Assembly: GCF_034479375.1 (NCBI RefSeq)
Contig: NZ_CP140155.1
Coordinates: forward strand, 992,001-1,056,000
Length of the DNA stretch: 64,000 nucleotides
Direction: 5' to 3'
Origin: Rhodopseudomonas palustris
GTDB lineage: Bacteria > Pseudomonadota > Alphaproteobacteria > Rhizobiales > Xanthobacteraceae
Shown: piece by piece, positions 1 to 7,907 of the stretch
Layout: every line of letters starts with the position of its first letter
How positions within the stretch are numbered: position 1 is the stretch's first letter
The notes under the pieces: model-generated
Seen by the model: only the letters and a program-made list of their open reading frames with translations
What the model was told of the DNA's origin: nothing
Database searches by the model: none
Position numbers and translations under genes: made by a program

Positions 1-472
1 AGCCAGCCTTGGCGATTGTCAGCATGCACTTGAGGAAATGGGCGCGGTCGTCCTTGCTGAGCGGCCCAAGCATGAGCTCCTGCAACTCCGCCGCTGCCGG
101 AACCACACCGAGCAAGGCCTCTGTGCCCGTGGGTGTGATCTCGACCTGGATGGAGCGCCGATCTTCGGCATTGACCGCCTTGGCAACCAGTTTTCGCGCA
201 GTCATGCGCTTCAGCATCTCGCTCAGGGTGTTGCGGTCGCAACAGATGCGTTCGGCCAGAACCGATGGGGTGAGGGGGCTTTGCTGGTATAGCGCCATCA
301 GTACGCCGAACTGGCGCGGCGTGATTTCGCTTTGCCGCGTCACCGCCTGATACAGCACGTCGTAACGGGCATCGAGCAACCGGATCAGAAAGCCGATTCC
401 GCCTTCGAGTTGCCAGTCGCGCGCAAGCGCCGCGGCCTGCGGCGCCTTTGTTGTCTTCTTCTCAGCCGCCAT
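1..472 (-). CDS. MarR family transcriptional regulator (3' end outside window)
   Basis: Reading the minus strand from ATG at 472 gives an open frame of 157 codons to the window edge. It begins MAAEKKTTKAPQAA and holds a winged-helix MarR core: the segment ITPRQFGVLMALYQQSP, then the recognition region LAERICCDRNTLSEMLKRM, then the wing with DRRSIQVEITPTG. MarR proteins are usually 140-170 residues, so only a few C-terminal residues are missing. It is divergent from the Rieske oxygenase operon and is probably its ligand-responsive repressor. The ligand is not visible from the sequence. The family call is firm; the target is inferred from position. Confidence 0.85.
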   Translation of the reverse strand, partial: MAAEKKTTKAPQAAALARDWQLEGGIGFLIRLLDARYDVLYQAVTRQSEITPRQFGVLMALYQQSPLTPSVLAERICCDRNTLSEMLKRMTARKLVAKAVNAEDRRSIQVEITPTGTEALLGVVPAAAELQELMLGPLSKDDRAHFLKCMLTIAKAG

Positions 473-590
473 TATGTGGTTGATCCGATTGCGATCCTGT
501 CGATCCCAAGCAGTTAGCAGGTGCGGCAAGCGATCACAATCCCAGGAGGCCGGTCGGCTCGCGCTCGCAGCTCTTGCATATCATCCGTGT

Positions 591-613
591 TAGTAATACG
601 CATACGTAATATA
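591..613. promoter_or_regulatory. Candidate regulator-binding site in the marR / oxygenase divergent promoter
   Basis: The AT-rich stretch TAGTAATACGCATACGTAATATA stands out in GC-rich surroundings and carries GTAATA twice with a 7-base spacer, plus ATACG twice. It sits between the MarR start at 472 and the first oxygenase-operon start at 654. It is an imperfect direct repeat, not a clean palindrome, so assignment to the MarR protein is only a suggestion. Confidence 0.3.
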
Positions 614-653
614 AGCTGGTTTGCAACGAACAGGACCGGCAAGGGAGGACGGC

Positions 654-980
654 TTGCAACTGCGCGAATTCCTGTCCGTTCCCTATCTGCTCGAGGCCGA
701 AGCTGTCGAAGCCGCGCCGGGCCAGTGGCTCGTGCGCTTGACCTATCCAGAGCTGCCCGGGTGCGTCGCCGAAGGCGCGGTGGTTGAACACGCGCTGCGT
801 GATCTGGAGCGGCGCCGGATCGAGACCATCCTCGACCTGCTCGAAGACGGCCACGAGCCGCCGGTCCCGCGGCCGCCGCTGGCCGGGGCCGACCCGCTGT
901 GGACTGCACGCGATCTCGGCCTCGCCGATCGCGTCGCCGCACTCGCTGACAATCCACGCGCGCCTGTGGCGCGCGGCTGA
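654..980 (+). CDS. HicB-like domain protein, no HicA partner
   Basis: A 108-residue protein starting at TTG 654, chosen because GGGAGGA lies 4-5 bases upstream; an in-frame TTG at 621 has no ribosome site. The middle resembles the HicB antitoxin fold: an N-terminal strand LEAEAVEAAPGQWLVRL, then YPELPGCVAEG, then a helix rich in Arg and Glu. HicB proteins normally neutralise the HicA RNase, but no HicA-like ORF (about 60 residues) adjoins it, and the C-terminus lacks an obvious DNA-binding helix. It precedes the oxygenase gene by 19 bases and is probably co-transcribed. Function unknown; an orphan HicB-fold protein is the best description. Confidence 0.65.
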   Translation: MQLREFLSVPYLLEAEAVEAAPGQWLVRLTYPELPGCVAEGAVVEHALRDLERRRIETILDLLEDGHEPPVPRPPLAGADPLWTARDLGLADRVAALADNPRAPVARG

Positions 981-999
981 ATATCCATGGAGGACGATC

Positions 1000-2319
1000 A
1001 TGCTGTCGCATGAAGACAACGAACGGTTGGTGCGGGTGGCCAAGGGCACGCCGCTCGGCGATCTGTTTCGGCTGTACTGGATCCCGTTCCTGCCGTCGGA
1101 CGATCTGACCAGCGACGGCCAGCCGAAGCGCGTTCGCCTGCTCGGCGAGGATCTGGTTGCGTTTCGCGACTCCGAGGGCCGCGTCGGCCTGGTGGATCAG
1201 GCCTGTCCGCACCGCGGCGCGCCGATGGTGTTCGCCCGCAACGAAGATTGCGGCCTGCGCTGCGTCTACCATGGCTGGAAGTTCGACGTCAGCGGTGCGG
1301 TGGTCGACATGCCGGCGGAGCCGGTACGTAGTCGCCTGAAGGATCGGGTGCGGATCAAGGCCTATGCGTGTCGCGAACGCAACGGGATGATCTGGACCTA
1401 TATGGGGCCGGATCAGAGCGAGCCGCCGCAACTGCCGAACGTCGAATGGAATCTGGTTCCGAAGGAACAGGTGCATATCTCGATCCGAGTCCAGGAATGC
1501 AACTGGCTGCAGGCGGTCGAGGGCGAAATCGATTCCGCGCACGCGCCGCTGCTGCATGGCCGGCTCGACTCACAAGGCACCACCAGCGCCTGGATCCAGA
1601 AGCGCGACCTGCGCCCAACCTTCGAATGCGTCAAGCAGGATTTCGGCATGAGCATCGCGGCGCGGCGCAACTACGACGCCAACACGCTGTATTGGCGCGT
1701 CAACCAGTTCATGCTGCCATTCTACACCTTGGTTCCGCCGCTGTCGCCGTTCCCCGATCTCAGCGGGCATGCTTGGGTGCCGATCGACGACGAGAACACG
1801 CTGTGCATCATGTTCTCGTATCATCCCTCAGAGCCGCTGCGGGCGAAGACTCGCGAGATCTTCGCCGAAGGCCACAACGGCCGCGAGAGCGGCCACGCCA
1901 GCCGCCACGCGCTGGTTCAGCAACCGCCGACCGTCCCCTATGCGGGCTACTGGACCAAATACACCCCGCAGAACGGCTTTCAGTTCGACTACCAGGCGCA
2001 GCAGACGACTTGGTTCTCCGGGCTTCCCGGGCTCTGGGTGCAGGACGGGGCGTGCCAGAGCGGCGTGTCGCCGATTTTTGATCGCACCAAGGAAAATCTC
2101 TGCTCCAGCGACACCGGCATCGCGATGACCCGGCGTTTCATCCTCGAAGCGCTCGGTGCTTATCGCGATCACGGCACCAAACCGAAGGGCGTCACCGATC
2201 CTGACGTGTTCATGGTGCGGGCGGTGTCGATGCGGCTGCCGCCCGAAGATTCTTGGGTCGATGTCGGTGCTCCCTTCATGCGGGCGGAACTGGGCGCCGA
2301 TTTCGGCTACGAACTGTGA
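1000..2319 (+). CDS. Rieske aromatic-ring-hydroxylating oxygenase, alpha subunit (phthalate/vanillate oxygenase-like)
   Basis: A 439-residue oxygenase starting at ATG 1000 with ATGGAGGA upstream. The Rieske [2Fe-2S] ligands are C69-x-H71 and C88-x2-H91 (CPHRG and CVYHGWK). The mononuclear iron site is visible as EIDSAHAPLLH, giving H181 and H186. No beta-subunit gene follows; the next gene is a single-chain reductase. This is the two-component type I layout of phthalate, vanillate or phenoxybenzoate oxygenases. It would hydroxylate or O-demethylate an aromatic acid, but the substrate cannot be read from sequence. The CoA-transferase and thiolase-like genes downstream suggest the product enters CoA-linked degradation. 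Confidence 0.88.
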   Translation: MLSHEDNERLVRVAKGTPLGDLFRLYWIPFLPSDDLTSDGQPKRVRLLGEDLVAFRDSEGRVGLVDQACPHRGAPMVFARNEDCGLRCVYHGWKFDVSGAVVDMPAEPVRSRLKDRVRIKAYACRERNGMIWTYMGPDQSEPPQLPNVEWNLVPKEQVHISIRVQECNWLQAVEGEIDSAHAPLLHGRLDSQGTTSAWIQKRDLRPTFECVKQDFGMSIAARRNYDANTLYWRVNQFMLPFYTLVPPLSPFPDLSGHAWVPIDDENTLCIMFSYHPSEPLRAKTREIFAEGHNGRESGHASRHALVQQPPTVPYAGYWTKYTPQNGFQFDYQAQQTTWFSGLPGLWVQDGACQSGVSPIFDRTKENLCSSDTGIAMTRRFILEALGAYRDHGTKPKGVTDPDVFMVRAVSMRLPPEDSWVDVGAPFMRAELGADFGYEL

Positions 2320-2332
2320 GGGAGGCCCGGCC

Positions 2333-3367
2333 ATGCTGGCTCTCGCATCCGGTCAGATGAACCCGTCCCCGGGGGAGTCCGCCTTATCGGCCGCCGTCGG
2401 CGCGGCGGGCGACGGCCTGCTCGCGCTGCGCGTCAAGCGGATCTGTTACGAGGCCGAGACCATCAACTCCTACGAACTGACCGGGCAAGCCGGCGTGGAG
2501 CTTCCGCCGTTCACCGCCGGCAGCCACATCGACCTGCATTTGCCGAACGGTGTGATCCGCAGCTACTCGCTGGTGAACGACCCGGCCGAGCGGCATCGCT
2601 ACGTCGTCGCGGTGAACCGGGACGCGGACAGCCGCGGCGGCTCGCGCTATGTGCACGACACGTTGAAGGCCGGCGACCTGATCAACGTCTCGCAGCCCCG
2701 CAATCACTTTCCGCTGCGGGAAGACGCGCGCCACAGCGTGCTGATTGCCGGCGGAATCGGCGTGACGCCGCTGCTGTCGATGATCCGCCGGCTCGAGGTC
2801 CTGGGACGCGGCTGGGAGCTGTTCTACGCGGCGCGCAGGCGCGGCGCGGCCGCGTTCCTCGACGAGTTGCACGCGCTGCGCGCCGACGGGCACCTCAACC
2901 TGCACGTCGATTTCGACGACGAGCGGGGCGGCCGGCCGTTCGATCTGGTCGCGATCGTGCGCGCCGCGCCGGCCGATGCGCATCTGTACTGCTGCGGGCC
3001 GCTGCCGATGCTCGCCGCTTTCGAGGCCGCAACAGCGGACCGCCCGGCGGGCCACGTCCACGTCGAATACTTCAAGCCGAAGGAGGCCCCCGCGCTCGTT
3101 GGCGGCTTCACCGTCAGGCTGGCGCGCAGCAACCAGACAATTGCCGTACAGCCGGGACAGACGATCCTCGACGCGCTGCTCGGCGCCGGAATCGCCGCCA
3201 ATTACGCCTGCTCCGAAGGGCTGTGCGGCACCTGCGAAACGCGGGTGTTGGACGGCGCGCCCGATCACCGCGACCAGTTCCTGAGCGAGGACGAACGGGC
3301 CTCCAACCGCACCATCATGATCTGCTGCTCGGGCGCGAAATCCGACACGCTCGTGCTCGACCTCTGA
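2333..3367 (+). CDS. Oxygenase reductase, FMN/NAD/[2Fe-2S] (PDR-type)
   Basis: A 344-residue reductase with domains in the order flavin, NAD, ferredoxin. RSYSLVND is the flavin-binding motif, GGIGVTPLLSMIR the NAD-binding loop, CCGPLPML closes the NAD domain, and a plant-type [2Fe-2S] cluster site CSEGLCGTCETRV with a later Cys in MICCSGAK lies at the C-terminus. This matches phthalate dioxygenase reductase, which passes electrons from NADH to the Rieske oxygenase. It begins 13 bases after the oxygenase stop with GAGGGAGG upstream, so the two genes are coupled. The N-terminus carries about 30 extra residues before the flavin domain. Confidence 0.9.
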   Translation: MLALASGQMNPSPGESALSAAVGAAGDGLLALRVKRICYEAETINSYELTGQAGVELPPFTAGSHIDLHLPNGVIRSYSLVNDPAERHRYVVAVNRDADSRGGSRYVHDTLKAGDLINVSQPRNHFPLREDARHSVLIAGGIGVTPLLSMIRRLEVLGRGWELFYAARRRGAAAFLDELHALRADGHLNLHVDFDDERGGRPFDLVAIVRAAPADAHLYCCGPLPMLAAFEAATADRPAGHVHVEYFKPKEAPALVGGFTVRLARSNQTIAVQPGQTILDALLGAGIAANYACSEGLCGTCETRVLDGAPDHRDQFLSEDERASNRTIMICCSGAKSDTLVLDL

Positions 3368-3401
3368 CCGCAACGACAAAAACAATCCGGGTGGAAACAA
3401 C

Positions 3402-3590
3402 GTGAAAGCAACATCGTCAGTCCTCGCTCTCTCTGTCTCCGCCGCGCTGGCATCGACGCCGACTTGGGCGGCCGCGCGCGCGATGAAGATCGGCGTGCTC
3501 AACGACGCGTCGGGGCCGTATTCGGACAACGCCGGCGAGGGCTCGGTGACGGCCGCGACGACGGCCGCCGCGGGCTTCTCGAAGGTGTAA
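3402..3590 (+). pseudogene. Relic of an ABC transporter substrate-binding protein (N-terminus only)
   Basis: GTG at 3402 opens 62 codons: a typical signal peptide (KATSSVLALSVSAALASTPTWAAA), then MKIGVLNDASGPYSDNAGEGS, the first strand and ligand loop of branched-chain/aromatic type I periplasmic binding proteins. Homology stops after about residue 50, and a stop follows after TTAAAGFSKV. Full proteins of this family are about 400 residues. No continuation was found in other frames before the CoA-transferase at 3676. A large deletion seems to have removed the rest. It could still make an exported peptide of about 37 residues, though nothing suggests a role. Confidence 0.7.
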
Positions 3591-3675
3591 CAGGTCGCTC
3601 GCGAGCGCGATCCTCGAACGACCGGCACGACGGACCAGGACGCACGTCGCCGTCCCAATCAGACAGGTGAGGCCG

Positions 3676-4962
3676 ATGTTGAATCAGATCGAAGCCGAAT
3701 TTCCCGAGCATCCGCCGCGTCCGCGCGCCTTGCCGACGGCGCTTCAGGGCATCCGCGTAATCGACTTCTCGCATTTCATCGCGGGGCCGTTCGCGACTAC
3801 GATCCTGGCCGACATGGGTGCCGACGTGATCAAGATCGAGCCGCCCGGCCGCGGTGACGATCTGCGGCGCTACCCGCCGATCAACGCCGATCTCGCCCAT
3901 GGCGCGCCGTTCCTGTGGACCAACCGCAACAAGCGTAGCGTCGCGCTCGATCTCAAATTGCCGGACGGCGTCGCGGTCGCGCGCGAGTTGATCGCGACCG
4001 CCGATGTGGTGGTCGAGAATTTCTCCTCCGGCGTGATGCAACGCTTCGGCCTCGACTACGAAGCCTGTCGCGCGCTGCGACCGGAGATCATCTATTGTTC
4101 GGTGTCGGCCTATGGACGCAGCGGCGCCTTCGCCGACCGGCTCGGCTTCGATCCGATCGCGCAGGTCGAGAGCGGCTTCGTCTCGATGAATGGCTACGCC
4201 GACCGCGAGGGCGTCCGGGCACTGTCGCCGGTGATGGACATCTCCACCGCGATGATGGCGAGCAACGCCATCCTCGGGGCGTTGATGGCGCGGGAGCGGA
4301 CCGGGCAGGGACAGATGGTCGAGGTGTCGCTGTTCGAAACGGCGGTCCTGATGACCGGTTATGCCAGCATGCAGCAATTGTTCAGCGGCGCCGATCCGCA
4401 GCGCAATGGCAACACCAGCCCGGATACCTGCCCGTCCGGCGTGTTCCAGGCGAGCGATTGCGCGTTCTACATCAACTGTGGCAACGACAAGATCTTTCAG
4501 CGCCTGATGACCCAGGTTCTCGATCGCCCGGATCTGGCCGGCGCCGCGATCTATGCCACGGGTCCCGCCCGGGTCGGTCGCCGCGCGGAACTGTTCGCGC
4601 TGCTTGGCGATGCGTTCGCGCGGCAGCCGTGGTCGCATTGGCAGGCGCGGATGCGTGCCGCCGGTGTGCCGCACGGCCGGCTCCGCAGCGTCGGGGAGGC
4701 GATCCGCTCGCCGGAGGCGCGGGAGCGCGGCATCGTCACGCGGATCAGGCACGACGCCGTCGGCTGGGTGCCGAATGTCAATTCTCCGATCCGCTATTCG
4801 GGCACGCCGCTCGCCGATCCGGTCGCCGCGCCGGCGGTCGGACAGCATACCGGCGACGTGCTGCGCGAGCTGCTCGGTTACGACGACGCGCGATTGGCCG
4901 GCCTCGCCGCGACCGGTGCGTTCGGCGCCGCCGCCGGATCGGCGAAGGACGCCAAGGTGTGA
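3676..4962 (+). CDS. Class III CoA-transferase (CaiB/BaiF family)
   Basis: A 428-residue protein. Start ATG 3676 follows AGGTGAGG; an in-frame GTG at 3667 is possible. Family landmarks are IDFSHFIAGPFATTILADMGADVIKIEPP near the N-terminus and GFDPIAQVESG, where D159 aligns with the catalytic aspartate that forms the acyl/CoA-anhydride intermediate. NISTAMMASNAI-type helices and ARERTGQGQMVEVSLFE follow. It would move CoA onto a carboxylic acid, probably the ring-oxygenation product or a related acid. Its stop overlaps the next start by 4 bases (GTGA), so expression is coupled. Confidence 0.88.
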   Translation: MLNQIEAEFPEHPPRPRALPTALQGIRVIDFSHFIAGPFATTILADMGADVIKIEPPGRGDDLRRYPPINADLAHGAPFLWTNRNKRSVALDLKLPDGVAVARELIATADVVVENFSSGVMQRFGLDYEACRALRPEIIYCSVSAYGRSGAFADRLGFDPIAQVESGFVSMNGYADREGVRALSPVMDISTAMMASNAILGALMARERTGQGQMVEVSLFETAVLMTGYASMQQLFSGADPQRNGNTSPDTCPSGVFQASDCAFYINCGNDKIFQRLMTQVLDRPDLAGAAIYATGPARVGRRAELFALLGDAFARQPWSHWQARMRAAGVPHGRLRSVGEAIRSPEARERGIVTRIRHDAVGWVPNVNSPIRYSGTPLADPVAAPAVGQHTGDVLRELLGYDDARLAGLAATGAFGAAAGSAKDAKV

Positions 4963-6140
4963 CGGCGCGGACGCTGCGCGGTCGGATCGCGATCGTCGGC
5001 ATCGGGGAAACCGAGTATTTCCGGCACGGCGGCTCGCCGGATGCCGAGTTCAAGTTGGCGCTGAAGGCGATCCTCGCCGCGTGTGCAGACGCAGGCATCG
5101 ACCCGCGCGAGATCGACGGGTTCTCGTCGTACAGCGACGATCGCAATGAAGCGTCGCGGCTCGCCGCGGCGCTCGGCACGCATCGGCTCCGCAGCGCGAC
5201 GATGCAATGGGGCGGCGGCGGGGGCGGTTGTTGCGCGGCGGTCGCCAATGCCGCGGCGGCGATCGCGGCCGGGCTCGCCGATTGCGTCGTGGTGTTTCGC
5301 GCGCTCGCGCAGGGCCAGTACGGCCGGTTCGGACAGGCCGACGGCATCGCCACGATCTCGGGCGAGAAGGCCTATCTGATGCCGTACGGCGTGCTCGCCC
5401 CGCCGCAGCGCTTCGCGATGCGCATGCGCCGCTACATGCACGACCACGGCATTACGCAGGATGCGCTGCGGGCGATCGCGTTGGCGTCCTATCATCATGC
5501 GCAGGCCAATCCGCGGGCGGTGATGTTCGGCAAGCCGCTCGACGCCGCAAAATACGACGCCTCGCGCTGGATCGTCGAACCGTTCCACCTGTATGACTGC
5601 TGCATGGAGAATGACGGCGCCGCGGCGCTGGTGCTCGTCGCCGCGGATCGCGCGCACGAGCTGCGCCATGCGCCCGTCTATCTGCTCGGCGCCGCGACGG
5701 GATCGGGCCATCGCGCCGGTGCGATCCCGCACAATGCACCGGACTACGCCAGCGCCGGCTTCGCCACGGTCGCGCCGGAGCTGTATCGGATGGCGAAAGT
5801 CGGACCGTCCGACGTCGGGGTCGTGCAGGCGTACGAGAATTTCACCGGCGGCGTCGTGATGGCGCTCGCCGAGCACGGCTTCTTCGCACCCGAACAGGCC
5901 AACGAATTCCTGACCCGCGACAACCTGATCGCGCCGTCCGGCCGGCTTCCGCTCAACACCAGCGGCGGCAATCTCGCGGAGTGCTACATGCACGGCTTCG
6001 AACTGGTGCTGGAAGCGGTGCGTCAGGTGCGCGGGGTCTCGGTCAATCAGGCGCCGCGCAACGACGTCGCCCTGGTGATCGGCGGCCCGATGGTGACGCC
6101 TGCCAGCAGTCTTCTGCTCGGATCTGAGGCGACGCTGTGA
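4959..6140 (+). CDS. Thiolase-like enzyme (SCP-x / Ltp type; possible retro-aldolase)
   Basis: A 393-residue protein from GTG 4959. It has the thiolase fold: IAIVGIGETEYF, a glycine run leading to C91-C92 at the usual nucleophile position, AAAAIAAGLADCVVV, and a C-terminal NTSGGNLAECYMHG. It belongs to the non-classical group (sterol-carrier-protein-x/Ltp-like), which lacks the full biosynthetic-thiolase Cys-His-Cys set. In steroid side-chain degradation such proteins work with a DUF35 partner as retro-aldolases. The same partnership is seen here, because the DUF35 gene overlaps its stop by 4 bases. The reaction here (thiolysis or aldol cleavage of an acyl-CoA) is inferred. Confidence 0.8.
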   Translation: MTARTLRGRIAIVGIGETEYFRHGGSPDAEFKLALKAILAACADAGIDPREIDGFSSYSDDRNEASRLAAALGTHRLRSATMQWGGGGGGCCAAVANAAAAIAAGLADCVVVFRALAQGQYGRFGQADGIATISGEKAYLMPYGVLAPPQRFAMRMRRYMHDHGITQDALRAIALASYHHAQANPRAVMFGKPLDAAKYDASRWIVEPFHLYDCCMENDGAAALVLVAADRAHELRHAPVYLLGAATGSGHRAGAIPHNAPDYASAGFATVAPELYRMAKVGPSDVGVVQAYENFTGGVVMALAEHGFFAPEQANEFLTRDNLIAPSGRLPLNTSGGNLAECYMHGFELVLEAVRQVRGVSVNQAPRNDVALVIGGPMVTPASSLLLGSEATL

Positions 6141-6589
6141 GCCAGCGCGCACCGTTCTACCTGCCGAGCGGCTTGCCGACCCCGCTCCCGGAGCCCGATG
6201 GGCTGTCCGCGCCGTATTGGGGCGGATTGCGCGAAAACCGCTTACTGGTTCAGCGCTGTGCGGAGTGCCGGACATGGCAGTTCGGTGCCGAATGGATCTG
6301 CCATCATTGTCATGCTCTCGACCCGGACTGGGTCGAAGTCGAGCCGCGTGGTCGCATTTTCAGTTGGGAGCGGGTCTGGCACCCATCGCACACAGCGCTG
6401 ACGGGCTATGGACCTTATTTGGCCGTGCTGGTCGAATTGCCGCAAGCGGGTGCCGTACGGATGATCGGAAATCTGCTTGGCGATCCGATGCAGGAGTTCG
6501 CTTTCGGAGAAGAGGTTGTGGGGCAGTTCGAGCATCATGCCGACGGGACAATTCCCTTCACCCTTCTTCATTGGAAAAGAATTTCCTGA
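6137..6589 (+). CDS. DUF35 OB-fold / zinc-ribbon acyl-CoA-binding protein
   Basis: A 150-residue protein from GTG 6137. A rubredoxin-like zinc ribbon (CAEC near residue 41 and CHHC near 55) is followed by an OB-fold with GRIFSWERVWHPSH and YLAVLVELPQAGAVRMIGNL. DUF35 proteins form complexes with thiolase-like or hydratase-like enzymes and are needed for their activity. Overlap with the upstream thiolase-like gene (GTGA) fits a fixed stoichiometric partnership. It is the last gene of the operon. Confidence 0.88.
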   Translation: MSQRAPFYLPSGLPTPLPEPDGLSAPYWGGLRENRLLVQRCAECRTWQFGAEWICHHCHALDPDWVEVEPRGRIFSWERVWHPSHTALTGYGPYLAVLVELPQAGAVRMIGNLLGDPMQEFAFGEEVVGQFEHHADGTIPFTLLHWKRIS

Positions 6590-7040
6590 TCTCGGACCCT
6601 TAGGTCAGCCATCTACGTCCGTGAGGGTTTGTGAACATCGACGGCGTTCCAAGTCTCTGCCGGATGTCGCCGGGTTGTTCTCGGAATTGGTGAGTGAGGA
6701 CTTTCGAGCGGATTGCGCGGGAAGGCTGAGCAACATTTGGGTCAGTCAGTTCATCGCAACTGTCCCGGCCGGGCACTGATCGATGCCGGCATTCCGGCGT
6801 CGGTCGGTCGCGACCAGTTACATCTCACTCGCCAAGGGGGTGGGTTGCGGCTGGGACGCGCGATCGACAGTTCCGTGCCCGAGGTCATTGGCACCGGGCC
6901 GCACCTGCGTCGTCATGGCAAAGTTGAAACGACCGCCGGCGTGATCGACGTGACGATGTGGTGGACGATCAGTCGAATGTCGCTGCGCTTGAGAATTGAA
7001 ATGATCGGCATCGCCGCCAAATCTCGAGCCGATATCGCGA
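6590..7040. other. Intergenic region with no recognised gene
   Basis: About 450 bases between the DUF35 gene and the GntR gene, which transcribe towards each other. The open frames present have no family resemblance and no convincing ribosome sites. I saw no strong terminator hairpin, transposase fragment or RNA gene. It may be decayed sequence. Confidence 0.5.
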
Positions 7041-7748
7041 TCAGTCCGAAAATTTTTCCAGCAAGGCGGCGCCGCCGATCAGAATATCCTCGCTCATCGC
7101 ATGGCGGGCGGCCTCCGCGTCGCGGCTCCTGAGCGCTTCGATGACGGCGAGATGGGCGTGCTTGCTGTCGTGGAACGGTCTGCTTGCGCTATCGTACAAG
7201 GCCGATAGAATCGGTCCGAACTGCATCCAGAGGTTCTCGACGAGCCGGAACAGGGCAGGCGCTTGCGCCAAGCGGCAAACGGCGAAGTGGAAGTTCTCGT
7301 TCTCGACGAGGGCCTTGGCAAAGTCGCCTTCGGATTCGGTTTCTGTGTAGCGGGCGTGGATTGCTTCGAGACCGGCCACATCGGATTCCGTGGCGTGCTG
7401 CGTGGCGCGTGCGGCGCCTTCGCCCTCGATCAGGCGGCGAAGGTCTCGGATTTCGATGCAGCGCGCGCGCGTCAGCCGCGGCACGATCACCGTCCCGCGC
7501 TCGTCGATCGTCAGCGCGTGTTCGGATGCGAGACGTAGCAGCGACTCGCGAACCGGCGTCACGCTGATGCCGAGTTCATCCGCGACTTGCCGTGCGACGA
7601 GCTTCTGCCCCGGCTTCAGACGACTCCGCATCAAGGAATCCCGGATCGCCGCATAGGCCTGCTGGCTCACGCTCTCCTTCGAGATCGGTCGCCCGAAGGG
7701 GTGGGACTGAAGGTCATCGTCCGACGGCGTGCGAATGGTTATTGACAT
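7041..7748 (-). CDS. GntR family transcriptional regulator, FCD subfamily
   Basis: A 235-residue regulator. The N-terminal winged helix spans VSQQAYAAIRDSLMRSRLKPGQKLVARQ to VTPVRESLLRLASEHAL. The C-terminal FCD domain carries RLIEGEGAARATQ, the metal-ligand helices NENFHFAVCRLA and HAHLAVIEALRSRDAEAARHAM, and typical spacing. FCD regulators bind small organic acids through a metal. It is divergent from the ABC-importer operon, and a perfect palindrome lies 21 bases upstream of its start. It is likely a repressor of both itself and the importer. Confidence 0.9.
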   Translation of the reverse strand: MSITIRTPSDDDLQSHPFGRPISKESVSQQAYAAIRDSLMRSRLKPGQKLVARQVADELGISVTPVRESLLRLASEHALTIDERGTVIVPRLTRARCIEIRDLRRLIEGEGAARATQHATESDVAGLEAIHARYTETESEGDFAKALVENENFHFAVCRLAQAPALFRLVENLWMQFGPILSALYDSASRPFHDSKHAHLAVIEALRSRDAEAARHAMSEDILIGGAALLEKFSD

Positions 7749-7768
7749 GCTCGGAACCTTGTGATGTT

Positions 7769-7782
7769 TTTGTTATAACAAA
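7769..7782. promoter_or_regulatory. Perfect 14-bp palindrome, probable GntR/FCD operator
   Basis: TTTGTTATAACAAA is a perfect inverted repeat lying in the divergent promoter between the regulator start (7748) and the permease start (7908). FCD-type GntR proteins usually bind TTGT-n-ACAA palindromes, and this site contains TTGT and ACAA arms. The flanking AATAATATG is AT-rich and may be promoter sequence. Confidence 0.65.
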
Positions 7783-7907
7783 TAATATGCAACTAACAAG
7801 AGTGGCTGCGCGCAAGCTGCAGGCATAGAGGGCGAACTGCCCCGTGAGGAAACGCTGGTCGCGCGATTGATCGTTCGTGCGCTCGGCCGAAGGACCAGGA
7901 GGGGACC

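Noticed and set aside
3499..4848. 449-codon open frame on the minus strand
   Set aside because: Antisense shadow of the CoA-transferase gene, which has clear family motifs on the plus strand.
6713..7132. 139-codon open frame in the gap before the GntR gene
   Set aside because: No homology, no ribosome site, and it overlaps the 3' end of the GntR gene on the other strand.
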